A stretch of 64,000 bases of DNA from Lepidostoma basale (Eukaryota; Arthropoda; Insecta; Trichoptera; Lepidostomatidae): contig JAHDVF020000016.1 in assembly GCA_022606425.2 (NCBI GenBank), positions 1,580,501-1,644,500 on the forward strand, given 5' to 3'. A program made the position numbers and the translations under genes. How positions within the stretch are numbered: position 1 is the stretch's first letter; each line of letters starts with the position of its first letter. Shown piece by piece: positions 1 through 9,365 of this stretch. The notes below the pieces were generated by a model. The model did no database searches, was not told where the DNA came from, and was given only the letters and a program-made list of their open reading frames with translations.

Positions 1-262
1 CACCGAAGGAGCAGGCAGAAATAATTGACTGCCACACTGTTCTTCCTTGACATACTTCTCGTTTCCTCAGCAATCATGCATCGTGTTATTCACACACATA
101 ATTTTTTTCGACTCCTAACGTGGACATTTAACTTTGATATTATAGATTTGATCGCGCCATGTTATTCTCGATCTGCCTCTATTTCTTGTTCTGATTAATC
201 GTTAACATAAGCTTTCTTTATGAATTTTCTACTTTCATCATTCTTTTGCCAATTCCATGCTT
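1..262 (-). mobile_element. LINE-T 3'-end fragment, cut by window start
   Basis: Reverse-strand copy of the dominant LINE in this window. Read on the minus strand it runs from the RT C-terminal region (tryptophan/lysine-rich WQK-type segment near 250) to the conserved 3' end near position 1. It matches the best copy at 45425-46003 throughout but carries indels and stops. The window edge removes the extreme 3' tail. Confidence 0.8.
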
Positions 263-349
263 TGATTTCATTAATTCATTCGATAATTATTATATTATAA
301 TTAAATCAAATTTTGAACAAATAAGATTTTTTTTCTTATTAATTTTCAT

Positions 350-396
350 CTATATCCGATCAGTTTCGACAACTCGCTGTCATCGTCTGACGTTGG
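350..396 (-). ncRNA. Degenerate hammerhead-like motif (family A/L type)
   Basis: On the minus strand the order is CAGACGA, one T, a 5-bp stem II (GACAG with TTGTC), then GAAAC. The box differs from CUGANGA at one position, and the stem III palindrome is mutated. This is a decayed copy recognised only by comparison with the better copies elsewhere. Confidence 0.45.
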
Positions 397-399
397 AAA

Positions 400-486
400 C
401 AAAAATATAAATAAGTCGTCCCCCCAACGTTGGCGATCACTGCAGCAAAGGCATCTCTGTCCTGCGCCACGTGGAACAGGTTCTGG
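400..486 (-). mobile_element. LINE-E C-terminal fragment
   Basis: The minus strand translates to a short run containing QDRDAFAAVIAN, a recurrent C-terminal end of insect LINE polyproteins. The same peptide is found in the copy at 48840-48995. Only about 25 codons survive, so no activity is expected. Confidence 0.6.
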
Positions 487-502
487 ACTCTGCTATATAA
501 TA

Positions 503-607
503 ATTCCGTAATAAATTATATTATCTAATTATAATTAATTCCGTAATAAATTATATTATCATCTTCCGTAATAAATTATACTATCATATAATTTATTACG
601 GAATTAA
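503..607. repeat. Short tandem plus inverted repeat cluster
   Basis: The motif TTCCGTAATAAATTATA starts near 504, 539 and 564, and an inverted copy lies at about 586-603. The last direct copy and the inverted copy can form a long AT hairpin. Confidence 0.8.
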
Positions 608-754
608 TAAATACATACAATATATTATAATTTATAAAGTTTTTTCATAATTTATTTCGGTCAAGTCTAATCAGCGTGCATGCGCGACACGATTTACAAA
701 TGTGTGGGATGTTAAAGAAGTGTGTCACAATGAAATAGTGTGGCGCTTCATCCC

Positions 755-905
755 TCGGTGAAGATGGCGCAATAGAGGATTCCCACCGCTTGCCCGAAGC
801 TATTATAGGCGAATGGCGCCCTTTCGTCAGCTTCTCTCTGTCAATCCCTAGGCCCGTTCCTCGTCCATTCTGGACTTACGTTAGAAAGATATACGATAGA
901 AATTA
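755..905 (-). repeat. Family P repeat (poly(A)-tailed retroposon), partial
   Basis: Reverse copy of the repeat also seen at 2395-2572, 2815-2990 (-) and 24245-24442 (+). Shared blocks are ACGTAAGTCC, a GGGCC(T/C)AGGG block and a GCGCC...CCTAT block. The best copy ends in poly(A), which suggests an RNA-mediated retroposon. Its class is unknown. Confidence 0.6.
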
Positions 906-927
906 AAATGTACCCAGGTCACATTTT

Positions 928-1624
928 ATTTTGTACCGACCCTTATGTATGGAAGCGAAGCATGGAATTCGCAAAAGAAGGATGAAAGTAGAATAAATGC
1001 AGTAGAAATGAGATCTCTTAGACGAATGTGTGAATACTCTGTGTATGTTAGAGTGTCGAATGAAAATATAAGAAGTTTTTTTTTATGAATTAAAACACTT
1101 TTTTCCACTTTTGAGTTTATTTTTCTCGACATGTTTCGAAGGCTTACAGTTTATATCGTTCTCCCGATGATGAAGGTGTAAGCCTTCGAAACATGCCGAG
1201 AAAAATGAACTCAAAAGTGAAAAAAACAGTGTTTTAATTCATTAAAAATTGTCATTATGGAATTCCACAGCGTTAACGCCTTAAGTTTATCTAAAATATA
1301 AGAAGTGAATGCAGTTCGAATGAAGGTGTTAACAAAATAATGAAAGGATCATTAAGATGGTTTGGACACATGGAAAGAATGAATGAATAAAGAATGGTAA
1401 AAAAAATATGTGTTAACGATGTAAATGGAACTAGAAATAGAGGAAGATAAAATAAATCAAATATTAAATGTTGGGCACGCGAAAAGTCAGAGAAATCGAC
1501 GCGTTTGTATAATACGATGTATGAATGTTGAGTGAGCGAGAGAAATATCTCAGGATAGAAAAGTGTGACAGTCCATTTTTTCTGCCTACCGCTTCGGTGA
1601 GACGGCGTGATGGTTAGTTAATTA
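928..1624 (+). mobile_element. LINE-T copy interrupted by a hammerhead element
   Basis: RT C-terminal pseudogene running from a PTLMYGSE-like segment through the RWFGHMERM block to GGCGTGATGG and a GTTAGTTA tail. It has several stops and frameshifts. A 217-bp family D element sits inside it at 1076-1292, and the host sequence resumes after a 13-bp duplication. The D insertion is therefore younger than this LINE copy. Confidence 0.85.
1076..1292 (+). mobile_element. Family D hammerhead element with 13-bp target duplication
   Basis: Flanked by perfect 13-bp repeats (aaaatataagaag at 1063-1075 and 1293-1305) inside a LINE-T copy, so both ends are defined. The unit is a near palindrome. An inverted arm (1081-1150) faces a right arm with a hammerhead-like fold at about 1158-1204: CCGATGA, T, stem II GAAGG/CCTTC, GAAA, then an ACATG stem III. 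Stem I is TCTC paired with GAGA. The box has C instead of U at its second position. It has no coding capacity. Confidence 0.85.
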
Positions 1625-1689
1625 ATTTTTCTCTATGTCCCGCCGTTCGTGCAATTTACAAAAATACATGTTGCAATAGTTGGTTATTT

Positions 1690-1960
1690 TTATTTATTAA
1701 TAAAGCTGAGCTACCGAGAAATCTGCGGGGTCGAAGATGTGGTCAGATGGGGACGTCAAAGACGGCGATACTGGCATCAACACGTAGAAAGGATGAGCTC
1801 AAATAGGATACCACACATAGCTCTCCATGGAACGCCAAACGGACAACGCCGACCAGGAAGACCCCCGAAACGATGGAGAGAAAGCAGGAGTTCAGCGTCT
1901 CAAGAGGACCCGCCTGAAATAACAGACTCCTCAGTCTACCAAAAGTGAAGAAGAATATAA
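1690..1960 (+). pseudogene. LINE-G RT C-terminal fragment
   Basis: Translates to a basic tail with CGVEDVVRWGRQRRRYW, HVERMSSNRI and GRPPKRWRES, then SSASQEDP. This is the C-terminal end of a non-LTR retrotransposon polyprotein, after the RT domain. Related copies lie at 4545-4905, 51010-51465 and 62330-62757, all on the minus strand. It is truncated at its 5' end and is not a host gene. Confidence 0.75.
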
Positions 1961-2394
1961 TGAGAGGATAGATGAAGTAAGAGACGATTGTGAACGCTAT
2001 TAACGGCTCGCGGTCCAGCCGGCATCTGATGCGGAGTAAAGTAATCTCTCAAACTGTTATCTTCATGCGGGCATTTCGTTTTAAATATCCCCTCCCACGC
2101 CCGGTCTCAATACCGCGAAAAAAATGTTTTCATGCTTTCCCAGACTTTTCCTAGGCCATTTCGCGTTTGGCGCTTCAAATACATTGGGTCGAGAATTGGC
2201 AGCGCGACCGAATTTCACTCTTCTTCCTGAATAACTTCGCCGGCCTGTTGTGACTACGTGCTGGATACGGCCGTGCCTGCATATGCACCGCACGTAAACA
2301 GGGCTGATCAAAGAAAGCAAATATTACTTTATCTAAATATTTAATTCATTTTTTTATTGTACAAAATATCCTGCTCTGTTTTGTGAGATTGGGA
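1961..2394. other. No gene recognised; mid-GC unique stretch
   Basis: About 430 bp between LINE-G and the family P repeat. A GC-richer section (2080-2320) has an open minus-strand frame of 79 codons without recognisable motifs. I see no repeat match within the window. Confidence 0.4.
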
Positions 2395-2572
2395 CATAGA
2401 AGTTACTTAAATTAAACTAGATTAAATGTGTCCTAGATACCCTTTTTTCTGTAATGGATCATTTTCCAGCCAATAAGAGTCCCGCGCGGATGGGGACGGG
2501 CCCAGGGATTATATGATATTGGCGCCGCTGCGTCCTATTACAGCTTCGGGTAAGCGGCGGGTAACCTATGTC
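2395..2572 (+). repeat. Family P repeat
   Basis: Same orientation as 24245-24442. It shares the GGGACGGGCCCAGGG-like block, the GGCGCCGCTGCG block and CCTATtACAGC. A family A element abuts it directly at the 3' side, where the tail is expected. Confidence 0.65.
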
Positions 2573-2725
2573 TTTAAGATAATCAAATGATTTTACTGAA
2601 ATTTCTTGATGGAAATTCATTTTAAATAATAATTAAATAAAACGATGTTTTTTAAGTACTTCCACTTTTGTCTTTATTTCGACAACGACCGGTTTCGCCA
2701 GGCTCGCTGGCATCGACAGACTGGT
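2573..2725 (-). mobile_element. Family A hammerhead element
   Basis: Full-length single unit of about 150 bp. The minus-strand ribozyme region at about 2680-2725 has box CTGTCGA (third A of CUGANGA replaced by U), a single T, stem II GCCAG/CTGGC, GAAA and the palindromic stem III ACCGGT. Downstream lie the AATAAAGACAAAAGTGGAAG block and the ATCATTTGATTATC terminus shared by all A copies. Confidence 0.75.
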
Positions 2726-2814
2726 GACACTATTATGTCTTTATTTAACTCTGTTCATTTGTATGTGTATTATCAATCACTGTATGTTACCCTACACTAA
2801 ATACAGTACTGTAC

Positions 2815-2990
2815 ACAACATCCTTACACGAAGCTGTTATAGGACGCAGCGGTGCCCTTTCGCCACTCATGCAATTCCTAGGCCCTTTTCCCGTGCATGC
2901 GGGACTTACGTTAACTGTGGAATGCAACATTCCAACAAAAGCAAACGGACCTTCAGGCCTCATTTCTAATTTAACACAACAGGTCAATTG
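2815..2990 (-). repeat. Family P repeat, reverse copy
   Basis: Reverse-complement relative of 2395-2572 and 24245-24442, with the same ACGTAAGTCC and TGCGTCCTATAACAGC blocks. It is diverged and partial. Confidence 0.6.
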
Positions 2991-3109
2991 TTTTTAGCTA
3001 ATAATTCTCATGACATATGATGTATAGGTAATCTGTCACCATTTTATTGTCACGTGAATTCTACACCAGATCAACGACAGTATAATAATTAAATTATAAC
3101 ATTGGATAA

Positions 3110-3390
3110 CGTTATTCTTTCTCGTCTGAGATGGTAAGGCCACGTCATGCGGTGCCCAGCCGACCATGTTACATGGAAAGTGATGTAAATGGACAAGTAT
3201 CCAGAGGACGTGATATGCCCAAGTTGACGTGGATGGGACTCATTCAGAGGAGTCTCAAATGATATCGGATGCTACCAGACGCCACCCAGGACAGACAGTC
3301 CTAGATACACCATACAAGAAAAGCCGACCCCATGTAAATGAAGTTTGAAAGTCTCAACCAAGACCTTCATATTAATAAAGTACTCGTTTT
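3110..3390 (+). pseudogene. Orphan LINE C-terminal fragment
   Basis: Frame-shifted translation gives LRWYGHVMRCPADH, then a VNGQVSRGRDMPKLTWM segment and a DTPYKK segment. This follows the usual layout of LINE C-termini (RW.GHV.R, then a GR...K.TW block). No close relative is seen in the window and no tail is clear. It is decayed. Confidence 0.6.
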
Positions 3391-3474
3391 TCTTTGCCAT
3401 TTCTTACTTTAATTAGAATCGAACATATTATTTTTCGAAATTTATGTCAAAACATTAAGGGTATTTTTGAAAAA

Positions 3475-3600
3475 TCAACTAACCATCACGCCGTTTCAGT
3501 CGTTGGAACAAAGAATTAACCACCACGCTGTTTTTTCCGGACATTTCTCGTTTTCTGACTCTTCTCGTTTCCTCAACATTCATACACCGTGTCTTATCTC
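3475..3600 (-). mobile_element. LINE-T 3' end
   Basis: Starts with the reverse tail CTAACCATCACGCCG and extends about 120 bp into the conserved 3' region, including an internal duplication of the tail-like motif. 5'-truncated. Confidence 0.7.
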
Positions 3601-4065
3601 AATAAATCCGCCCCGTCAATAAAATTACAACACCAATCAACAATAATCCAAGGATTTTTGTCTAATATGTAAACCCTAAAAAAAAACAATTAACTAACTG
3701 ACCATCTTTCATTCATCAGTCATCATGCCAAAAGTTTTGGAATCACAGATTGATTTCACTTTAAATATGAATTTACTTCCAAAAATATTCGAACTATCTT
3801 TTACGTTTGTTTCTAAATTTTTCTAGTCTCAACCTTCGTTCTAATGCGCCTCCTACACATACGGACAAACAGTTGGGCGAATATCATATAATTATTTTCG
3901 ATAAAAAAAATTCGTATATATCATGTAATCATTGGGACCACACTTACCACTTACTCGAACCGAATATCAAAAGAATTATTAAATAATGAAAAATGTGGTT
4001 CAAGATGATCTGGGATTTCTGTCAACTAGATCAAAGTCATTCACCTTTTAACCAACTTACTAACC
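3601..4065. other. No gene recognised
   Basis: AT-rich sequence without a reading frame or repeat I can place. Confidence 0.4.
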
Positions 4066-4365
4066 ATCGTGCCATCTCGCGAAGGAATATACAGAAATAA
4101 TGGACTGCCAAAGTATTCTTTCCTAATATACTTCTCTCGATTCCTTACCATCGTGTCATGCACGCGCGTCGATTTCTCCGCCTCTTCACATGGCCAACAT
4201 TTAATATTTCATTAATTTGATCGTGCCGCGTTTTCTTCGGTCTATCTCTATTTCTTGGTACGCTTACGTCGTTTAAATATACTTTCTTTATCATTTTTTC
4301 TTTATTATTTTTTTTCAAGTGTCCAAATCATCTTAATGACCCTTTCATTATTTTGTTTATCATAG
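4066..4365 (-). mobile_element. LINE-T 3' fragment
   Basis: About 300 bp on the minus strand, from the CTAACCATC tail to the RWFGH-coding block (CAAACCATCTTAATG-like on the plus strand). Many substitutions and stops. Confidence 0.8.
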
Positions 4366-4369
4366 TGAT

Positions 4370-4536
4370 TCTCGTGACATGTGATAGGTAGCTAATCTAA
4401 CGCCATTATATTGTCACGTGAATTCTTCACCAGACCATAGACAGTGTGACAATCACACTGCCCTCGCCGGGAATCGAACCCGGAACCTTCAGGGTGGCAG
4501 TCAATGCACTTACCACTCGGCCACGTAGGTCGTCAT
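4370..4536 (-). mobile_element. tRNA-derived SINE, head portion
   Basis: Minus-strand copy whose head has a pol III A box (TGGCCGAGTGG) and B box (GGTTCGATTCC) at the spacing of a tRNA. An unrelated body follows with GTCACAC and CACGTGA blocks. Copies at 34215-34475 and 54985-55248 extend further to an (AAT)n tail. The tRNA half has no complete acceptor stem, so this is a SINE and not a tRNA gene. Confidence 0.8.
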
Positions 4537-4544
4537 TGTAGATC

Positions 4545-4905
4545 TTGCGATATGATTATACAGGATATCAACTTTCTTCCTGTAATGAAGACGACCAACC
4601 CTCCCTCCATCTCTTCGGCGGCCGTCCTGGTGGTCGACGGCCTGCTGGTGTCTCGTGCATCACGATCTTAGGAATTCTTGCTGGATCCATTCTCTCGATG
4701 TGGTCTCTCCAGAATCGTCTTCTCTGTTTACACTATGTCTTCAATTTTGCATGATTTGCGAATTTCTTCATTGGGTATCCTATTCTAAGGGTTCTCCCCA
4801 ATGTTCTCATTTCTGCTACTCTTAGGATTTGACAGTTTGATCCTGACAGTGTCTGATCTTGCTTCGATTCGTAAATCATTATGGGCCTGATGCTTGTTAT
4901 ATAAA
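4545..4905 (-). pseudogene. LINE-G RT C-terminal fragment
   Basis: On the minus strand, blocks resembling RRRFWRDHIERMDPARIP and AGRRPPGRPPKRW are visible in shifted frames, preceded by a VAEMRTL block. Same family as 1690-1960, 51010-51465 and 62330-62757. Confidence 0.7.
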
Positions 4906-5056
4906 TTCAAACTTTTCTTTTCACTAGCATATGCTTATAGTCACAGACAGTGTCCCCCAGACATCCAACTGCTGCTTTATCAGTCTGTTTTTTTTAACTA
5001 TTGCCAACGATAGTCAGTATTATAAACCATTTTCCTAAATACTTCCCCCGGAACGA

Positions 5057-5325
5057 ATTGATGAGGGAAGAATGGATTAAAAAGATATATAAAAGTAGTG
5101 TGAATGGAAAAAGAAGTCGAGGAAGGCTAAGGAAGACATGGCAAAACCAAATTATTTAGTTACTGAAAGGCGGCCATGTTCGAAGTAGAAACAATCGACG
5201 ATCGTGCATGGCACGATCCGTGAATGTAGAAGATGCGCGAGAGTTTTGTCAGGATAGAACAGTGTGACGGTACTCTGTCTATCCCTCCGGAGAAACGGCG
5301 TGATGGCTAGTTAGTTACGTACTAA
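5057..5325 (+). mobile_element. LINE-T 3' fragment
   Basis: Begins within the ERM...MVKKVY region and ends with AACGGCGTGATGG, CTAGTTAGTT. Substitutions and a stop at TTTAG interrupt the frame. Confidence 0.85.
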
Positions 5326-5460
5326 ATATTATATTATTGTTCAACAAACAATAAATAAATTTTATTCTATTTTCGCCATACTTTGTGTTGTAGATGTTTT
5401 ATTTGTCTTTTCTTTTCTATATACTTTGTATATACAACACTAGCTTTAAAAAAAAAATTA

Positions 5461-5504
5461 CATATCAGACATGTTTCGGACAACCGGTCCATCCTCAGTG
5501 ATAT
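5461..5504 (-). ncRNA. Hammerhead ribozyme, family C, near perfect
   Basis: Minus strand, 5' to 3': stem I ATATCA, box CTGAGGA, one unpaired T, stem II GGAC with loop CGGTT and GTCC, GAAA, stem III ACATGT (self-complementary), cleavage base C (complement of g5468), stem I TGATAT. All six stem I pairs form. The only departure from the textbook core is the extra base before stem II. Self-cleavage is inferred from the fold. Confidence 0.8.
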
Positions 5505-5564
5505 TATAAAGATACATATTTTAAATAAAAGAGCACATAGGATGTCTCTCTAATAATAATATTT

Positions 5565-5735
5565 CTGAATTTGCTAACCACCTCATTGTAAAAATCTCAT
5601 TCATTTAATAAAGATAATGGCGTTGAAATTTTGCCTGTTAATAATAGAAATATAACTTTGAGTAATCTCAAAATTTTAGACATTAAAAAAGCCCTTAAAA
5701 ATAATGAAAATATAAATAATCAAATAAATTTAATG
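5565..5735 (+). pseudogene. GIY-YIG endonuclease C-terminus of a Penelope-like element, decayed
   Basis: Comparing this copy with 58880-58990, 17180-17320 and 63215-63290 gives recurring blocks FANHLIE, SFNKDNGVEIL, NRNITL and LEILEIKKAIKN. Penelope-like element polyproteins end in a GIY-YIG nuclease whose last part has this pattern (F..HL, then ILH, then L..LE..EI.KA). Stops and frameshifts interrupt it here. I infer the family from the pattern; the GIY and YIG catalytic part is absent. Confidence 0.55.
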
Positions 5736-5881
5736 GCATGACTTTAAATTATTATTTTAAATTTATTCATAATATTTGTTATAACAAAAGCATAAACGTT
5801 CCAAAATAAATCGTTAAACATCTGTCAAAACTGATCATATTTGTAAACAATTTTATAATATTTTAAATATGGATCTTTATA

Positions 5882-5924
5882 ATATCACTGAGGAAGGACC
5901 GGTTGTCCGAAACATATCTGATAT
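5882..5924 (+). ncRNA. Hammerhead ribozyme, family C
   Basis: Stem I ATATCA (5882-5887), box CTGAGGA (5888-5894), extra A (5895), stem II GGAC/GTCC, GAAA (5909-5912), stem III ACATAT (one base changed from the palindrome ACATGT), cleavage C at 5918, stem I TGATAT. The core is intact and stem III is weakened. Confidence 0.75.
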
Positions 5925-5994
5925 GTAATTTTTTTTTAAAGTTAGTGTTGTGTATACAAAGCATATAAAAAAGAAAAAAACAAATAAATTTATT

Positions 5995-6571
5995 GTTTTT
6001 TTTTTATATTCGCGCAAATGTGTGGGATGGGCATTTAAGCTTTCCGCCGCAAGTTTAGGCAAATAGTGAAAGAGATGAGAAAAAATGGGGGCATTCGATA
6101 TTTTATTTCTAGACCGGAGACTTGGTTTATTTCTATCTAGGTCCGCGCGCACTCGCCTGGGACCGGCGTGTCTGGCCATCGGGAGATCGCTTAAGGAAAT
6201 TCTATTCGGGCACGCCAGACTTCATCGTCGGGAAACATATGTTACGCTCTTCTTATTTTATAACAGCCATAGGGATTTATTAGCCACAAGTAGGTACCTA
6301 TAGAACTTTTTATTTAGATAAAAAAAACACGCGCGTATTCGAATGCAACGTTGTGTAAAAAAAATTCAAAGCAGTCGGTAAATAACAAAAAATCTAAGCA
6401 ATAGATTTTTTCCAAAAGAAGAGGATTGGATTTCATTTAACCTACTCTCAAAACCTTCGTGGTACTAAAAAGAACAAACTATTACACTTTCAGCGAAATT
6501 GGTATAGTAATTTTCGAGAAAATCAAAAACAAACAGACAATTTATTTTTATATTTATAGATTTGTTCAGAT
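5995..6571. other. No gene recognised; small GC-richer patch
   Basis: A patch at 6085-6240 is GC-richer and open in one plus frame for 72 codons, with no recognisable motif. It may be a single-copy remnant. The rest is AT-rich. Confidence 0.35.
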
Positions 6572-7002
6572 TAGCCATTGTTTTGGCAAAAACACCCTGT
6601 TACTTAAACATTATTAACGGTTTAATTTGAAATACTGCTATAACATCACAACTAATTTATTGAATTTCTATGAAAATAGCGAGACAGCTGTTTCGCGAAC
6701 CGATATTGGCTTCGTCGGGTGTTACACTCAACTGATCTGACCATGTCAACGTTGTTTGGCATCTAAATTAAAAAAAAAACAATGGCTGTCAAATAAAAAC
6801 AAAATGGCGCAGCCTTCTCAAAATTGTGCAGTAGTCTATTGATAGATGTCAGTTGACGGGAGCAGTGTTGCATTTAAAGTTACTGCGCGGGAAATTCAAA
6901 AAGTTGCTGACTTATCAAACCGACTCCTTACATAAAACAATTTTTTTAAATTTAACAGTTAACAGTTAAAGTATCACAGTATTTTGGCCAAAACAATGGA
7001 CT
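6572..7002. mobile_element. Family B element with terminal inverted repeats
   Basis: Both ends carry the same inverted terminus, related to TAGTCCATTGTTTTGGCC, giving about 430 bp. A minus-strand hammerhead-like motif at 6676-6728 has box CCGACGA, one extra base, a stem II around GCCAATATCGGTTCGC, GAAA and stem III ACAGCTGT. The interior (6730-6950) has no coding signal. Confidence 0.75.
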
Positions 7003-7604
7003 AATAATTAACTCCTAATTCATCAACTATGATTCCAGGTATGAGCTGTGATGTATTATTTCTCCACTGGTTTTTATTTTGAATGCAATTTTTCCAGTTG
7101 ATTTTTTTTTTAGTTTCTAATATTATTACTCGCAGTCAAGCAGTGGTAATATTCCAGGGCGGAGCTGCAAATGCCCAAAAACACCCACAAGTATGCGCGA
7201 GAGTGAGTCAGCGGAATGTTTTATTATTTTTTTCTTCAAGAAAGTTATTATTTTCGAATTGAAATTAATTGTAGTTTATCGGATATCCCCTGTGGGCGAC
7301 ATTTTATACAGTCTGATCCCACACCCGATCGTATCTCGTTACACCAACCGTCGGTTTGTCAATAGTCATTATACGAGTATGTACCCACAAAACGGTCAAA
7401 CAACTCAAATTATATATTTTTTTATCTCAATTCTTTAAAAATATTCCGTTAGAATCTTTTGTCCTAGTTTTATAAACAGTTTTAATTGTTTTTATACAAT
7501 ATATTTTTCTTTTACCACACCACGCAAATTTTCAAGACCGCATACGTGTCCTAATTCGAAATAAACAGATAATATTACTTTCATCTATATTTACCATTAC
7601 TTTG
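7003..7604. other. No gene recognised
   Basis: AT-rich. An 81-codon open frame at 7193-7438 has no motif and ordinary AT-rich composition. I do not call it a gene. Confidence 0.4.
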
Positions 7605-8262
7605 TGTTGCAGATTCATTGAATAATGTTTATTTCTTTATCAACTGTTTAAATAAAAACACTGCTATCTTCTCCGGTCTCAATCTAATCATTGGTCAGCA
7701 GCAAGAATACGCATCTCCTCTTCCACTCCGCTCGGTCCTCGGCAACTCTCTTCAACTCCTCATTAGAGGTGCAGCCCATATCTCGGCAAATCTGGTCTAG
7801 GTACTCCTGGCGAGGTCGTCCTCTGCCAATCGATCCCTCGACCATTCCCTCCAATACATCATGCAGGAAACACTCGTGTCGCAACACATGACCAATCCAT
7901 CTTGCGCGCCTTTCCGCTGTGGTGTTCAACATGTGCCTACCCTCTTCAACTCTGCTGAGAACCTCTTCATTTGTAATGTGGTCCCTCCATGAAACATGAG
8001 CAATTCGTCGGTAGGTCCACATCTCAAAAGCCTCCAGCCTTTTGCGTTCTCTTTCGCCCAGGCACCAAGTCTCGCAGCCGTACAGTAAAACACTCCACAC
8101 CAATGTAGTTATAAGTTGTTTTCGGAGGTTTAGGTCTATGCTGTTGGACTCGAATATTTTTGACTTTTTGCTGAAGGCAAATTTAGCCTGGTGGATACGA
8201 CTATCGACGTCTTTCTTGGATCGACCATCCCATGTCATACTGCTCAGCATCCCATGTAATTA
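7605..8262 (-). pseudogene. BovB/RTE-like LINE, RT C-terminal region
   Basis: A minus-strand open frame of 188 codons (7684-8250) covers the region after the RT palm. It contains LLYGCETW, RKRLEAFEMWTYRRI, then SWRDHITNEEVL and RARWIGHVLRHE, then GRGRPRQEYLDQI. The order ETW - EAFEMW.RR - SW.D..TNEEVL - GH..R matches BovB/RTE-clade LINEs. The 5' two-thirds (endonuclease and most of the RT) are missing, so it is a dead 5'-truncated copy. It is the longest uninterrupted LINE frame in the window, so it may be fairly young. The AT-rich 3' UTR lies at 7605-7683. Confidence 0.8.
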
Positions 8263-8881
8263 ATACTCCTCCAAAAACACTGTTATAGAATATGTAATTT
8301 TTGGAATTCGTGTGATCCTACTCGCCATTTAAATATGGAGCAAAAATTTAAACGTTCGAAAACGACCCGTCTATAATTATTTAATATCTATGGTTCCACT
8401 AATACATCAGCCATATTGATTCGAACGCATCGAAATGTTCAAATTCAATTATGAGTTAGTGTTTTGTTATGCTCCTCCCGACCGTGTAGCTCTCAAATAA
8501 TGACGCATTTAGTGTTTATTATAAATTCAAAGAGCGTTTTTGAATTAATTATCAGAAATTGATTGCCGTTGACTCATTATTTATTGCAAAGACAATAGGA
8601 AATAAAAATATTTTTCTTCTGCACTCGCAATCTTACATCGCGGTTTTGGAAAATGTCTTACGTGGGGTGAATTCTATTCCAATGTGGATATTTGAAAATG
8701 CGTTATATTTGTTTATTTTTATTATATTTATTTTGGAAAGTTTAAGATTATTCTTCTCATAACTTACCAGTCGAATCTGACTATAATCTATAACTGTACG
8801 AAGAAAATTTTGATTTTGTAAAAGCAGTTAAATTGTGATTCAATATTTCTAGATGTGTCATAGGTTAATTTGATTCATATT
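8263..8881. other. No gene recognised
   Basis: AT-rich. A 67-codon open frame at 8559-8762 is unsupported by motif or composition. Confidence 0.4.
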
Positions 8882-9365
8882 TTACCATCTTATATTGTAA
8901 CATTCATAATCATCATCGGCTGTCCCTCGTGTCCGAGGAAGACTCTCCTTCACGGTTGTGGGTCTGCATGTGACTAAAGAGCCCGATCCTGGACCCACAT
9001 ATTCTGGGGCATCTGGGGCAGAGGAAGGCGCTTGTAATGGAGTCGTCACCGTCTCCCAGTAGTCTCTCCTTTCTCCTCCTCTCTGCGACGTCGTCTCTGC
9101 GCTGTGCTTCAAAGTCTTGTGTGCCTTTATGTATTGCTGTTCTCCACCTAGGTCTGTCCTCTGCAGTCTTTTCCCAGCAATCACAGTCGATGCCAGTCTT
9201 TTGTAGGTTTCCTTTAAGGGAGTCCTTAAAGCGTTTCCTCTGGCCGCCGTGTGAGCGTTTCCCTTGGGTAAGCTGAGAGTACATAATCTTCCTTGGGAGT
9301 CTTGTCTCAGGCATTCTGACGACGTGACCAGTCCTGGTAGGGCTAGGCTGGGCTGTAACATTCAA
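8882..9365 (-). pseudogene. LINE C-terminus with a C2H2 zinc finger
   Basis: The minus frame at 8913-9365 (150 codons) starts in TRTGHVVRMPETRLPRKI, continues with SHGGQRKRFKDSLK and WEKTAEDRPRWRTA, then ends with a zinc finger: CPRC, twelve residues, HMQTH. The first part is a LINE C-terminal tail (GH..RM, G.QRKR..D, DR..WR). The finger is a plausible nucleic-acid-binding tail of the same polyprotein. The frame is open to its natural end, but the endonuclease and RT are absent. Confidence 0.75.

Larger units (their letters stand above)
5355..5990 (+). mobile_element. Family C element: Penelope-like remnant between two opposed hammerheads
   Basis: About 635 bp with an inverted arm at each end (GCCATACTTTGTGTTG...TATACAACACTA on the left, TAGTGTTGT...TATACAAAGC on the right). 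Each arm carries a hammerhead (5461-5504 minus, 5882-5924 plus). The middle matches 17180-17590 and 58795-59272 and includes a GIY-YIG remnant. AAATAAATTT-like sequence on both sides may be a target duplication. No intact ORF remains. Confidence 0.8.

Noticed and set aside
4440..4536. tRNA gene
   Set aside because: A and B boxes are present but there is no acceptor stem pairing and the same head occurs in two more copies with a common body, so it is a SINE.
8042..8263. 73-codon plus frame opposite the BovB-like LINE
   Set aside because: Shadow of the minus-strand RT frame. The same holds for most plus or minus frames over LINE-T copies.
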